Shown here piece after piece: positions 17,321-25,224 of a stretch of DNA of 48,420 bases (the stretch's first letter is position 1; every line of letters starts with the position of its first letter). The translations under genes and the position numbers were made by a program. The notes under the pieces are model-generated. The model saw only the letters and a list, made by a program, of their open reading frames with translations, made no database searches and was not told where the DNA came from. Source of the DNA: Clostridia bacterium. Lineage in GTDB: Bacteria; Bacillota; Clostridia; Christensenellales; UBA1242. The DNA is taken from positions 1 to 48,420 of the forward strand of contig JAQVWL010000006.1 of NCBI GenBank assembly GCA_028709705.1. The letters run 5' to 3'.

Positions 17321-17944
17321 TTAAATTCTAACCTCCTCTAATCTTTTAATTGCATTTTTTGAAATAACTACATTTTTGTTTTTTACAATTTCGCCAACAT
17401 TCAAAAGGTCTGCGGTTGTCAATTCCAAATTTGGAATGTTTGCAGTTGCTTTTAAAATGTTTTCGTTGTTGTCTTCAATAACCATAATGGTTTTTCTGTC
17501 AAACTTGAACGCGGTCATCATATCTGCAATAAGTTTTGTTTTTGGCTCTGCAACTTTGATTTCGTCAATAACAGTGATTTCGTTTTGAGCAAATTTTTGA
17601 CTTAAAGCAGAAACAAATGCCAAATATTTTACTTGTTTGTTGATTTTTTTAGAAAAATCTCTTGGTTTCATAGCATGCACAACTCCGCCACCTTTGTATT
17701 GTGGGGCTTTTGTGTTACCATGACGGGCATTTCCCGTATGTTTTTGAGCGTAAGGTTTTTTGTGATGTCCTCTAACTTCGCTCACTGAAAGAACACTTTT
17801 TGTTCCTTGTCTTGCATTTGCGTTTTCAGCAACAATAACTTGATGAATAACGGGTTCGTTATATTCCACTTTAAAGACTTCGTCGCTAAGGGAAAGCGAA
17901 CCAACTTCTTGTGCAGACATATCAAAAACTTTTATTTTAGCCAT
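17321..17944 (-). CDS. rplD: 50S ribosomal protein L4
   Basis: 207 residues. L4 extends a loop into the exit tunnel; the loop is recognisable as ARHGNTKAPQYKGGGVVHAM. In many bacteria L4 is the autoregulator of the S10 operon. Its ATG overlaps the rplC stop (TAATG), so the two are translationally coupled. Confidence 0.97.
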   Translation of the reverse strand: MAKIKVFDMSAQEVGSLSLSDEVFKVEYNEPVIHQVIVAENANARQGTKSVLSVSEVRGHHKKPYAQKHTGNARHGNTKAPQYKGGGVVHAMKPRDFSKKINKQVKYLAFVSALSQKFAQNEITVIDEIKVAEPKTKLIADMMTAFKFDRKTIMVIEDNNENILKATANIPNLELTTADLLNVGEIVKNKNVVISKNAIKRLEEVRI

Positions 17945-18579
17945 TATTTGTTACCCCCTTTGACAGCAGATTTAATAAATATTACAGAACCTCTTGGTCC
18001 AGGAATGCAACCTTTTATTAACAAAAGATTTCTTTCTGCATCAACTCTAACCACTTCAAGATTTTGAATAGTTACTTTTTCATGACCGTAATGTCCGGGC
18101 ATTGTTTTACCTTTAAACACTCTTGCGTAGGTGTTACCATTGCCTTGTGAACCAACTTGTCTGTGAGTTACACTGACACCATGGCTCATTCTTAATCTTT
18201 GGTGATTCCATCTTTGAATAGCGCCGGTAAAACCACGACCGCGTGTTATGCCTGAAACATCAACTTTTTCATTTTCGGAAAAAATATCGCACTTGATATC
18301 TGTGCCAATTTCATAATCTCCGTCAATTTTCAATTCTTTTACAATTCTTTTTGCTTCAACATTAGCTTTTTTAAAAGCACCAAGTTTGGCTTTGTTAAGT
18401 CTAGCCTCTTTGATGCTGTCGTAACCGACAACTAATGAAGTGTAGCCGTTTTTCTCATTGGTTTTCTTCGCCAAAACACTGCAAGGACCAGCCTCTACTA
18501 CTGTAACTGGAATAACCTTGCCATTTGGAGTGAAAACTTGAGTCATACCGAGTTTTTTCCCGATAATTGCTTTTTTCAT
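17944..18579 (-). CDS. rplC: 50S ribosomal protein L3
   Basis: 211 residues. L3 starts 50S assembly and reaches the peptidyl transferase centre. It begins MKKAIIGKKLGMTQVFTPNG and carries the conserved HRQVGSQGNGNTYARVFKG segment, whose glutamine is methylated in other bacteria. It is separated from rpsJ by 228 bases holding a long hairpin, an unusual break in this operon. Confidence 0.97.
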   Translation of the reverse strand: MKKAIIGKKLGMTQVFTPNGKVIPVTVVEAGPCSVLAKKTNEKNGYTSLVVGYDSIKEARLNKAKLGAFKKANVEAKRIVKELKIDGDYEIGTDIKCDIFSENEKVDVSGITRGRGFTGAIQRWNHQRLRMSHGVSVTHRQVGSQGNGNTYARVFKGKTMPGHYGHEKVTIQNLEVVRVDAERNLLLIKGCIPGPRGSVIFIKSAVKGGNK

Positions 18580-18672
18580 TCTAACTTTCTCCTTATTTGA
18601 TTTTGTGTTTGTTGTTTTTTCTGAAATTGTTTTGCGGTGGAATTAATTTTTAATGTCGCAAGTTTTATGTTT

Positions 18673-18812
18673 TTTAAATAACGTTGGATTTTTGATGAAA
18701 TTTAGACGCTCGGCCGCTCTGCTTTGGCTCGGTGCGTACATTGACGTACGTACCAGTCAAAGCAAGGGCGGACAGAAAGTTTAAATTTCGCAAAAAGACA
18801 ATGTTATTTAAA
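18673..18812 (-). repeat. 140-nt imperfect hairpin between rpsJ and rplC
   Basis: Outer arms TTTAAATAACGTTG (18673-18686) and CAATGTTATTTAAA (18799-18812) pair with one G-T. The middle arms around GAAATTT (18697-18703) and AAATTTC (18783-18789) enclose a long imperfect stem that ends in GCGTAC/GTACGT around ATTGAC (18740-18745). The outer right arm overlaps the rpsJ stop codon. It may be a miniature inverted-repeat element or an operon-internal RNA structure. Confidence 0.75.
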
Positions 18813-19116
18813 GTTTTATTTTAATATCAACCCCAGCCGGCAATTCAATCTTCATAAGTGCATCAACAGCCTTTGCACTTGGACTAACAATGTCAATCAT
18901 TCTTTTATGAGTTCTTGACTCATATTGCTCTCTGCTATCTTTGTGTTTGTGCGGTGAGCGAATAACGGTGATAATTTCTCTGTCTGTTGGTAATGGAATT
19001 GGTCCCGTTACACTTGCTCCGCCTTTGTTAGCAGTGTCTATGATTCTTCTGCACGCTTCGTCAAGAAGTGCGTGGTCATAGGCCTTTAATTTAATTCTGA
19101 TGTTCTCTGTTGCCAT
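18808..19116 (-). CDS. rpsJ: 30S ribosomal protein S10
   Basis: 102 residues, normal length; first gene of the superoperon. S10 acts in the 30S head and, as NusE, in transcription antitermination. Family features are [20 protein letters not shown] and the [16 protein letters not shown] segment. AGGAGG lies 10-15 bases before the ATG. Its stop codon is buried in the outer stem of the long hairpin that follows. Confidence 0.98.
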   Translation of the reverse strand: MATENIRIKLKAYDHALLDEACRRIIDTANKGGASVTGPIPLPTDREIITVIRSPHKHKDSREQYESRTHKRMIDIVSPSAKAVDALMKIELPAGVDIKIKL

Positions 19117-19221
19117 AAATTACAAAATCCTCCTGTTTGATTAACTGCATTTTGCTTGCAATTTTCTAGTACACTTATCCGTGTGTTTCGGGCATAAAGC
19201 ATAAAAAAATTGCTTTTAGCT
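19117..19221 (-). promoter_or_regulatory. Leader of the S10-spc-alpha superoperon
   Basis: About 105 bases of untranslated leader run from the predicted transcription start to the rpsJ ATG. It contains small self-complementary stretches, including an ACAC...GTGT stem with an eight-base loop near 19170-19185. I cannot match it confidently to a known r-protein leader. There is no riboswitch or T-box motif. Confidence 0.5.
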
Positions 19222-19227
19222 TTGGTT

Positions 19228-19256
19228 AGTATAACCCACCGCCAAGCAATTGTCAA
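19228..19256 (-). promoter_or_regulatory. Promoter of the S10-spc-alpha superoperon
   Basis: TTGACA (19251-19256), exactly 17 bp, TATACT (19228-19233) on the minus strand. This near-consensus sigma-A promoter fits a highly expressed ribosomal operon and is the only strong promoter I see for the 31 genes. Confidence 0.85.
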
Positions 19257-19311
19257 TAGTTTTTTCAAAAAAAAGTTTGTAATATAAGTTAGAACGAATT
19301 TTGGTGTAAAG

Positions 19312-19321
19312 CCCCCCCCCC
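19312..19321. repeat. Homopolymer of ten C
   Basis: Ten consecutive C (G on the coding strand of the ribosomal operon) lie about 55 bp upstream of the S10 -35 box. Such a run is exceptional in this AT-rich sequence and is prone to slippage or sequencing error. Confidence 0.9.
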
Positions 19322-19394
19322 GCATATTTGGTTTTAATGATTAGTGAAGTATAAAGAATTATGGTTTTTGTTTTTCATTAATCATTTATCACCA

Positions 19395-19415
19395 AAAAAT
19401 AGTGCAACTATTTTT
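19395..19415 (-). terminator. Terminator-like hairpin over DUF1858 stop codon
   Basis: Stem AAAAATAGT / ACTATTTTT with a 3-base loop. The stop codon TAG lies in the stem. It is followed on the minus strand by GGTGATAAATGAT text, the same layout as the hairpin at the end of the XRE gene (3231-3253). Confidence 0.7.
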
Positions 19416-19611
19416 CATTAAGGCGGGCAAGAACAAAGTCAAGGTCAAGTTCATGCACTTCGCAGGCTTGTTCAAGCGTTTCCATTTGGCTCATTGGGCA
19501 ACCACAGCAGTGCATTCCAAAACCCATTAAAATAATTGAATTTTCGGGGTCGGCGTTCATAATTTGCCCCAAAGTCATATCTTTTGTGTATATAATTTTT
19601 TTCTTTTTCAT
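19408..19611 (-). CDS. DUF1858-family redox-disulfide protein
   Basis: 67 residues matching the DUF1858 family (hybrid-cluster-protein-associated redox disulfide domain). The segment DMTLGQIMNADPENSIILMG leads to three cysteines in HCCGCPMSQMETLEQACE, with a fourth near its end. Members occur alone or fused to redox proteins in anaerobes; the role is not settled, but a metal or disulfide function is likely. AAAGG precedes the ATG. It has its own promoter and terminator. Confidence 0.88.
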   Translation of the reverse strand: MKKKKIIYTKDMTLGQIMNADPENSIILMGFGMHCCGCPMSQMETLEQACEVHELDLDFVLARLNEK

Positions 19612-19631
19612 ATTTTTTTCCTTTTCGCTTT

Positions 19632-19660
19632 ACATTATCAAAATTTGTTTTTTTTGTCAA
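19632..19660 (-). promoter_or_regulatory. Promoter of DUF1858 gene
   Basis: TTGACA (19655-19660), 17 bp, TAATGT (19632-19637) on the minus strand, ending about 20 bases before the ATG. Confidence 0.7.
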
Positions 19661-19705
19661 GCGATATTTATATTGTTATTATTACTAATATATACTTATT
19701 ATATA

Positions 19706-20590
19706 TTACTCCAACTCAACAAACTTTTTGGGTGATTTGTTTTCAGGTTGATTTTCATTGTTGAGTTTGTTTTCAATACTTTCATTTTGAATGTTTGTTT
19801 TTTCTTCGGCAACTTGACTTTCAAAAGTTTCCAAACCTTGCCAAGTGTTCTTTGCTTGATTTTCTGCCAATTTTTGCAAAACTTCTTTTGTTTTTTTGCT
19901 TTCTTTGCTTTTTGACATTTTTATTTCCTTAAACCTTAAATCAATAAGTTCAGCACCAATATTTGAAAGATTTTTTTGCACTTTTAAAAACAAAACTTGC
20001 AAAAGTTCGGCTTTGTTTTCTTGAAAATTGGAACGCATATAATCGGTTTTTAACATTTGCGTTGTCACAAAATCGCTTAACCAATCGCCCAAAATGCTTT
20101 CGCTTTCATTTGGTTTTAGGTAAGCATATTGGGTCAACAAAAACTGCAAAAGTTTTTCGGGATTTGCCACTTTAAAATCAATTTCAAAATTTATGTCAAC
20201 CCAAAATTTTCCATCTTTTTCGTTTTTGTATTTTAGTTTTTTATAGGTCGAAAATTCAAAATTTTTGTGTTCTGACAAACTAACAAAATAGGCATTTGCT
20301 TTAAAATCCTTGGGAACACTGCCATCTTTGTTTAGTTTGTAAAGTTTAAATTTTTTACTGCATTTGGGCAAAGTAACTGCCCCAAGCATTGTTTCGCCCG
20401 CTTGCAAGCAATCAAATGTTTTTCCATTGCTACCAAAAACAAGAACGGTGTCTTGCGGAACAACCGCTTTGCAATTCAAGTATATTTTGTTGTTTTTCGC
20501 CTTAAACGGAAAAACAAGGTATCCTGAAATATCTTGCTCCGTTTTTATATCTTTTGAAAACTTTTTTTTGAAATATGCAATCAAACCCAT
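19706..20590 (-). CDS. SPFH/band-7-like protein
   Basis: 294 residues, third gene of a three-gene operon. Residues about 15-240 resemble the SPFH-related family often annotated as virion core protein-like: a beta-rich start (PQDTVLVFGSNGKTFDCLQA), a central LKYKNEKDGKFWVDINFEIDF region, and a helical LSDFVTTQMLKTDYM segment. Residues about 240-294 are a hydrophilic Glu/Asn/Lys tail. There is no signal peptide or membrane segment. SPFH proteins usually act as membrane scaffolds; a scaffold for the membrane protein encoded upstream is plausible but inferred. The family call rests on layout rather than a sharp motif. Confidence 0.5.
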   Translation of the reverse strand: MGLIAYFKKKFSKDIKTEQDISGYLVFPFKAKNNKIYLNCKAVVPQDTVLVFGSNGKTFDCLQAGETMLGAVTLPKCSKKFKLYKLNKDGSVPKDFKANAYFVSLSEHKNFEFSTYKKLKYKNEKDGKFWVDINFEIDFKVANPEKLLQFLLTQYAYLKPNESESILGDWLSDFVTTQMLKTDYMRSNFQENKAELLQVLFLKVQKNLSNIGAELIDLRFKEIKMSKSKESKKTKEVLQKLAENQAKNTWQGLETFESQVAEEKTNIQNESIENKLNNENQPENKSPKKFVELE

Positions 20591-20597
20591 AATGTTT

Positions 20598-20792
20598 TTA
20601 TTGTTTTTCTAATTCTGCTTCCTTTTTTCTTATTTTAACTTTTTCTTCTTTGCTAGAAAACCCATACAGCAAATCACTTTCAAATGATTTTGCCAAGTCA
20701 AGTCCCATTTTAAAGCCTTGAACAACATTGATTTTGTCAACTGCATTTAAAACTTTTTCTTTTGTTGTTATTTTTTTGCTATATTTTGCCAT
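20598..20792 (-). CDS. Small basic/charged protein, coupled to upstream gene
   Basis: 64 residues, no recognised family. Lysine-rich N terminus (MAKYSKKITTKEKVLNAV), a central helix, and a charged Glu/Lys C terminus. The ATG lies inside the end of the VirB6-like gene (25-bp overlap in another frame), with AAGGAAAA just upstream, which points to translational coupling and equal expression. The next gene starts 7 bases downstream. A soluble partner of the membrane protein is possible. Confidence 0.65.
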   Translation of the reverse strand: MAKYSKKITTKEKVLNAVDKINVVQGFKMGLDLAKSFESDLLYGFSSKEEKVKIRKKEAELEKQ

Positions 20793-23170
20793 TTATTTTC
20801 CTTTTCCTTTTGTGCCTTCAATTTTTCTTCTATTTCTTTTTTCAATTTCTCTCTAGCAGCGTCTTCACTTTTAAGTTTTTCATATGCATCTTTGATTTCT
20901 TTTTCTTGTTTTTTGGCCTTATCAATTGCACCAGAAGGGTTACCCATTGTACTCAAAATTTTGGCAAAACCGCCCGCATCACTGAACCCTTTTGTAAGCC
21001 CATTTTCTTTGAATGAGTCATATCCCATACCATACAAATTGCTTATACTTTTTGTTATTGGAGCAAACATAGGACTGTCAACCCAATCGCCAATACCTTT
21101 TCCCGCTCTCAATGCTCCGCTTTTTATACCTCTGCCAATGCCAGATGCTCCGCCTTTTATACCCGCCTTTGCTGCCGCCAATGGATGTGCGGTGTAGTCA
21201 TAATAATCTGGTGCTTTGGTTTTGTGTGTGTCAAGCGCATTGCTTGCAGAGGCTCGGTCTGCTTGTGCTTGTTTTTTTGCTGCCGCAGACAAGGCTGTAT
21301 CTTGATACTTATCTTTTTCGCTTTGGTATTTTGCCCTGTTTGCATCATCGCTTTTCCACATACTATATGCCATATCATCACTCCCGTTAAAGCCTTGTTC
21401 TTTTGCAAAAGCGTTTTCTGCTTCTTTGTCAATCTCCGCCATTTTTGCTTCATCGCTTCTAATGTTATTTGCAACTTCGTTTTCATAATCAGGGGCTTTT
21501 GTTTTATTATAAGCATCAGACAATTCAGTTTCTTTGGAAGCGTGGTCTGTTTCTGCCTTTGCAAATCTAGATTTTGCGGTTGCTGCTTTTTTTATTCCAC
21601 TGGCAAGCGACTTTCCGCCTTTGTAACCTGTTTTTATACCTCTTGCACCAAGTTTTCCTACCGCCAACAATCCTGCGCCGCCGGTTGCAACTGCCGCTGC
21701 GGTCATTAAGCCCGCTTTGGCAATTGTTCCGCCAACATCTTTGGCAATCGCACCACCAGCTGCTTCTGCGTTTTCTGCACCAATAAAGTCGCCAATAAGC
21801 CCAATAAAACTTTTTACCGAAACCAAACCAACAATAATAATAATTGTGGAAATTATGCGGTCAATAGGCAAAATGTTGAAAAACTGAATTTCGTTAAGAT
21901 AAGGAAAGATTAAGAAAAAGATATTCATACCGCCCACAGCACCATACGCCATTAATGTCTTTTTAATAAAACTTTCTCGCCATTTGTTGTAACCTTTGCC
22001 ATCATCAAGTGGCATTAAGGCAACAAGTGGTGCAGAAATTAAGAATAAGCCAAAAAGTTCAACAATCCTTTTCATAAGCCCAATTATGATATTTATGAAA
22101 ATAACAATCATAACAATGCCAGCACCAAACGCAACAATAAAGTTGTATTGCCACAAGTCATAATAATACCAAACCAATTCAACATTGTATCGGTTGATTG
22201 AATCAATCACCACATCTTGCATAGTTGCAAAAGGGTCAAAATCTCTTAGGTTGTAATCTTGTATGTATTGTGAATCGTATTTTAATTTATAATTGTCGGA
22301 ACTTCCGGTAATTTTTAGTTTAACAAAATCACAAAATGCTTGGTCAATATATTCGGCAACCTTATCGGCACTGCCATTGTCATCTCTAAACAGTCCGTTC
22401 CAGTTGTTTGCAACATTTGCTTGAACAAGACCAAAAAAACCATTGTAGTTTATTCCGCCACTTTCAATTGTTTGATTTAAAGTTGTTCGCACCCTGTTGG
22501 CGTTATAAGCAGATGCTTTGAAAACTACTCCGCTAAAAGTTGCGGTGGTGGTGGCAACAGGAATTCCAAAAAAATTGTATGCAACATAGGATTGCACAGT
22601 GGAGTCGGACTCGCCTTCTTCATCGTTTACTTTTGTATATTTTTCCAGCAAATTTACTTTCAAAATTGTACTTGTTGCTGTTGATGGCGAAGTGACTTTG
22701 TCGACCGCGACCAGCACAACATTGGCAAGATAAACACCAAAAAGCACCACAATTGGAACAATGGCAAAAAAGAAAATTGATTTGAAACTTTTTCCAATAA
22801 TTTTGCCTTTTGAATTGCCATCTTTTTCAGCAGTGTATTCGTTTCTAATAATTGAAATTATGGTTGACAAGAAAAGAAGGATAAAACCAAAGATAATCAA
22901 GCCCCAAAAAACATTTGTCAAAGTTGGGTATTCGCCCATTACGGTGCCTTTCAAGAATTGGTAAACAATGTCGCCTTCTTGATAATTTCCGTTGACATAA
23001 TAGCCATCAAGCCCTGCCAATTTTCTGAAAAGAAGTTGGAATATATCTAAAACTGTTAAAAAACAATTTGAAAGCAAATAAGTGACTTTGGGTATTAAAG
23101 AAACAATGCAATAAATCATTTCTCCAATGCCAGCAGCAAGAGTGTTTATACCAAAACTGACAAGACTCAT
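20768..23170 (-). CDS. VirB6/TrbL-like polytopic membrane protein
   Basis: 800 residues. Hydrophobic segments cluster at about 10-45, 85-112, 130-158, 340-385, 405-430 and 440-470, with an extracytoplasmic-looking Ser/Thr/Asn-rich loop at about 160-335. The segment SAPLVALMPLDDGKGYNKWR, followed by further membrane helices (AYGAVGGMNIFFLIFPY), resembles the VirB6/TrbL channel proteins of Gram-positive conjugative elements. Residues about 475-800 form a Gly/Ala-rich then Lys/Glu/Ala-rich, coiled-coil-prone cytoplasmic tail. No VirB4, VirD4, relaxase or other conjugation gene is in the window, so it is either an orphan or part of a chromosomal variant. First gene of a three-gene operon with its own promoter. 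Confidence 0.7.
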   Translation of the reverse strand: MSLVSFGINTLAAGIGEMIYCIVSLIPKVTYLLSNCFLTVLDIFQLLFRKLAGLDGYYVNGNYQEGDIVYQFLKGTVMGEYPTLTNVFWGLIIFGFILLFLSTIISIIRNEYTAEKDGNSKGKIIGKSFKSIFFFAIVPIVVLFGVYLANVVLVAVDKVTSPSTATSTILKVNLLEKYTKVNDEEGESDSTVQSYVAYNFFGIPVATTTATFSGVVFKASAYNANRVRTTLNQTIESGGINYNGFFGLVQANVANNWNGLFRDDNGSADKVAEYIDQAFCDFVKLKITGSSDNYKLKYDSQYIQDYNLRDFDPFATMQDVVIDSINRYNVELVWYYYDLWQYNFIVAFGAGIVMIVIFINIIIGLMKRIVELFGLFLISAPLVALMPLDDGKGYNKWRESFIKKTLMAYGAVGGMNIFFLIFPYLNEIQFFNILPIDRIISTIIIIVGLVSVKSFIGLIGDFIGAENAEAAGGAIAKDVGGTIAKAGLMTAAAVATGGAGLLAVGKLGARGIKTGYKGGKSLASGIKKAATAKSRFAKAETDHASKETELSDAYNKTKAPDYENEVANNIRSDEAKMAEIDKEAENAFAKEQGFNGSDDMAYSMWKSDDANRAKYQSEKDKYQDTALSAAAKKQAQADRASASNALDTHKTKAPDYYDYTAHPLAAAKAGIKGGASGIGRGIKSGALRAGKGIGDWVDSPMFAPITKSISNLYGMGYDSFKENGLTKGFSDAGGFAKILSTMGNPSGAIDKAKKQEKEIKDAYEKLKSEDAAREKLKKEIEEKLKAQKEKENKWQNIAKK

Positions 23171-23196
23171 AAATACCTCTTTTTATAGTTTAGGTA

Positions 23197-23225
23197 ATTA
23201 TAACAAAAAAAAACACGAAAAACAA
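23197..23225 (-). promoter_or_regulatory. Promoter of VirB6-like operon
   Basis: TTGTTT (23220-23225), 17 bp, TATAAT (23197-23202) on the minus strand, about 26 bases before the ATG. GAGG lies 6-9 bases upstream of the start codon. Confidence 0.7.
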
Positions 23226-23268
23226 GGTTTTTGCGGTTTTAAAAAAGAATTTTTGTTTTTTTTGTGGA

Positions 23269-23304
23269 GATGCTTTTTTGTGAAACAAAAACAAGCACAA
23301 GGGC
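23269..23304. repeat. Dispersed copy of hairpin-repeat module C
   Basis: The GATGCTTTTTTGTGAAACAA segment and following AACAAGCACAAGGG reproduce the core of module C from the array at 95-872. Only one flank is retained, so this looks like a degenerate copy. Confidence 0.75.
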
Positions 23305-23323
23305 TACCAATTTTGAAACTAGC

Positions 23324-23360
23324 AAAAAGAGATTATAACACAAAATGTAATCTCTCTTTT
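23324..23360 (-). terminator. Terminator of PHP gene
   Basis: Stem AGAGATTA / TAATCTCT with a 12-base loop, flanked by A and T tracts, about 45 bases beyond the stop codon of the minus-strand PHP gene. Confidence 0.75.
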
Positions 23361-23400
23361 ATTTTGTAATAATTTCAAAAAATACAGACTAATCTCTAAT

Positions 23401-24237
23401 TTACTTTTTATTAATAAAAAGTTCTTCGTAATTTGGAACAAACTTGAAATCTTTTGAAAGCCTGCCAAGGTCGGCATTTAATTTTACGGTGCCATGAAAA
23501 TCGCTTCCGCCAGAAATTAAAAGTTTATATTTTTTTGCTAGTTTTCTAAAAAATTCAATTTGGTCTTTTGTGTGCGAAGAGTGATAAATTTCAATCCCTT
23601 GCAAGCCATTTTCACTTAATATTTGCACAAATTTATCAAGTTCTTCATATGAAATATCATTATCCTCAAGTATTATCCCAGGGTGCGCTAAAAACGATTT
23701 TCCGCCCGCATTATTTATTGCTTTTATACCCAAAATTGCATCAATTCTTGTTAAACTTTTAAAGTTTTTAAAATATTTTTTCATCGCCAATTCCGAGGTT
23801 TCAGCATAGCCTTTCGCTTTCAAAAGTTTTGCAATATGTGGCTTGCCAACATTATCAATCCTTTTAAATCTGGCAATCTCATCTTTGGAAAAAGTTATGT
23901 CAAAATTATCTTTAAGATAGTCTAAAATCGCCAAAAGTCGAAGTTGCCTTAATTGTTTTGTCAGTTTAACGATGTGCTTAAAACTGGGCGAGTTACTATC
24001 AAATTCATAACCCAAAATATGCGTTTCAATGTTGTTGAAAATGCAAGAAAGTTCAATGCCGTTGATATAGGTGAAATCAGTTCCCGCAATTAATTTTCTA
24101 ACTTCTTTTTCCGCTTTAAGTGTGTCGTGGTCGGTTATGGAAAACGTTGTAATGTTTTTTTCTTTCAGCATTTGCAAAATTTTTGAAATTCTAAATTCGC
24201 CATCGCTATAAGTGGAGTGTATGTGTAAATCAATCAT
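23401..24237 (-). CDS. PHP-domain phosphoesterase
   Basis: 278 residues from the ATG at 24237. It is a polymerase-and-histidinol-phosphatase (PHP) metallohydrolase of the YciV/TrpH type, whose characterised members hydrolyse nucleoside 3',5'-bisphosphates or short RNAs. All metal-ligand motifs are present in order: DLHIHSTYSDGE, SITDHDT, INGIELSC, SFLAHPGI, EIYHSSHTKDQ and SGGSDFHG. I prefer the ATG that starts MIDLHIHS because its homologue across the divergent region starts identically. An upstream ATG at 24273 adds a non-homologous hydrophobic stretch and overlaps the promoter. No Shine-Dalgarno is present; the mRNA looks leaderless. Confidence 0.88.
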   Translation of the reverse strand: MIDLHIHSTYSDGEFRISKILQMLKEKNITTFSITDHDTLKAEKEVRKLIAGTDFTYINGIELSCIFNNIETHILGYEFDSNSPSFKHIVKLTKQLRQLRLLAILDYLKDNFDITFSKDEIARFKRIDNVGKPHIAKLLKAKGYAETSELAMKKYFKNFKSLTRIDAILGIKAINNAGGKSFLAHPGIILEDNDISYEELDKFVQILSENGLQGIEIYHSSHTKDQIEFFRKLAKKYKLLISGGSDFHGTVKLNADLGRLSKDFKFVPNYEELFINKK

Positions 24238-24244
24238 ATATAAT

Positions 24245-24273
24245 ATTCTATCAAAAAACAACAAAATTATCAA
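24245..24273 (-). promoter_or_regulatory. Promoter of minus-strand PHP gene (predicted leaderless)
   Basis: TTGATA (24268-24273), 17 bp, TAGAAT (24245-24250) on the minus strand. Only seven bases separate the -10 box from the ATG at 24237, so transcription should start on or one base before the start codon. Confidence 0.65.
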
Positions 24274-24328
24274 GTGAAAATTTGTTTATTATTTTTTTGT
24301 TTACATTTACAATCTAATTTAATATTAT

Positions 24329-24357
24329 TTGACTTTTTTGGAAAAATATCTTATAAT
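24329..24357 (+). promoter_or_regulatory. Promoter of plus-strand PHP gene
   Basis: TTGACT (24329-24334), 17 bp, TATAAT (24352-24357), then AGGAG at 24365-24369, 7 bases before the ATG at 24377. The leader is about 13 bases. Confidence 0.8.
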
Positions 24358-24376
24358 TAAATATAGGAGTTTTAAT

Positions 24377-25222
24377 ATGATAGATTTACACATTCATTCA
24401 AATATTTCAGTAGATGGCGAACTTCCAATTGAAGAAATTCTTGAACTTGCTGAAAAAAAAGGGGTAAAAGCAATATCTTTAACCGACCATAACTCCGCCC
24501 TAGCACACGTTGTTATTGAGCATATAAATAAAGACAAATATTTCTCTGGCAAGGTGATTTCCGGTGCTGAGATTGATGCCTGTGAAGATGGTTTAACATT
24601 TGAACTGTTAGCCTATAATTTTGATGTGCATCCAGTTCAAGATTGGTTGTATAAAAAATTTGGCACTGTGTCTTCAAGGCAAAAAACAATTCGCGATAAA
24701 CTTATGAAACTGTGCGAAGAAAAGGGTTTTAAAATAGATAAAAATTATCCTTGGGAACCCAAATCTGAATTTGCCCACATAAATGTTTATAACAACTTAA
24801 TTTTTTTTAGCGAAAATAAAAAACGATTTGGCATAAATATTGTTGACGGAAGCGATTTTTATAGAAACAGCACATCAAATAAAAATTTTGCGCTCTATAT
24901 GGATATGTCGTTTTTGTGGGGAAGTGTTGACGAAATAAATCAAATTATTCACAAAAATAAAGGCGTAACAAGTTTGGCGCATACGTTTGGTTATTCAAAA
25001 GATTTAGATACTGATAAACTTTTAAAATTGTGCGTTGAAAAAGGCGTTGATGGAATTGAAGTTTATCACCCTAAACACAGCCAAGAACAGAAAGAATTTT
25101 TACTTAAATTTTGCAAAAAACATAATCTTTTAATAACAGGCGGAAGCGACTTTCACAAAAAAGAAAATGAGGCAGATTTTGGATATGTTAAAAATGATAA
25201 TTTGCTTGAATTATCTAGATAA
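24377..25222 (+). CDS. PHP-domain phosphoesterase (second copy)
   Basis: 281 residues, a distant homologue of the PHP gene on the other strand. Motifs in order: DLHIHSNISVDGE, SLTDHNS, SGAEIDA, TSLAHTFGY, GIEVYHPKHSQEQ and TGGSDFHKK. The aspartate of the TDHDT motif is replaced by asparagine (TDHNS), a possible change at the metal site or substrate pocket. The start is fixed by AGGAG 7 bases upstream; an ATG at 24329 lies in the promoter. The gene is followed at once by a terminator. The substrate is unknown, and duplication followed by specialisation is inferred. Confidence 0.88.
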   Translation: MIDLHIHSNISVDGELPIEEILELAEKKGVKAISLTDHNSALAHVVIEHINKDKYFSGKVISGAEIDACEDGLTFELLAYNFDVHPVQDWLYKKFGTVSSRQKTIRDKLMKLCEEKGFKIDKNYPWEPKSEFAHINVYNNLIFFSENKKRFGINIVDGSDFYRNSTSNKNFALYMDMSFLWGSVDEINQIIHKNKGVTSLAHTFGYSKDLDTDKLLKLCVEKGVDGIEVYHPKHSQEQKEFLLKFCKKHNLLITGGSDFHKKENEADFGYVKNDNLLELSR

Positions 25223-25224
25223 AC

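Noticed and set aside
18600-18807. Internal promoter for rplC
   Set aside because: Only a TTGCGA was seen on the minus strand, with no acceptable -10 at the right distance.
20768-23170. Complete type IV secretion or conjugative element
   Set aside because: Only a VirB6-like gene is present; no VirB4, coupling protein, relaxase or integrase is found nearby.
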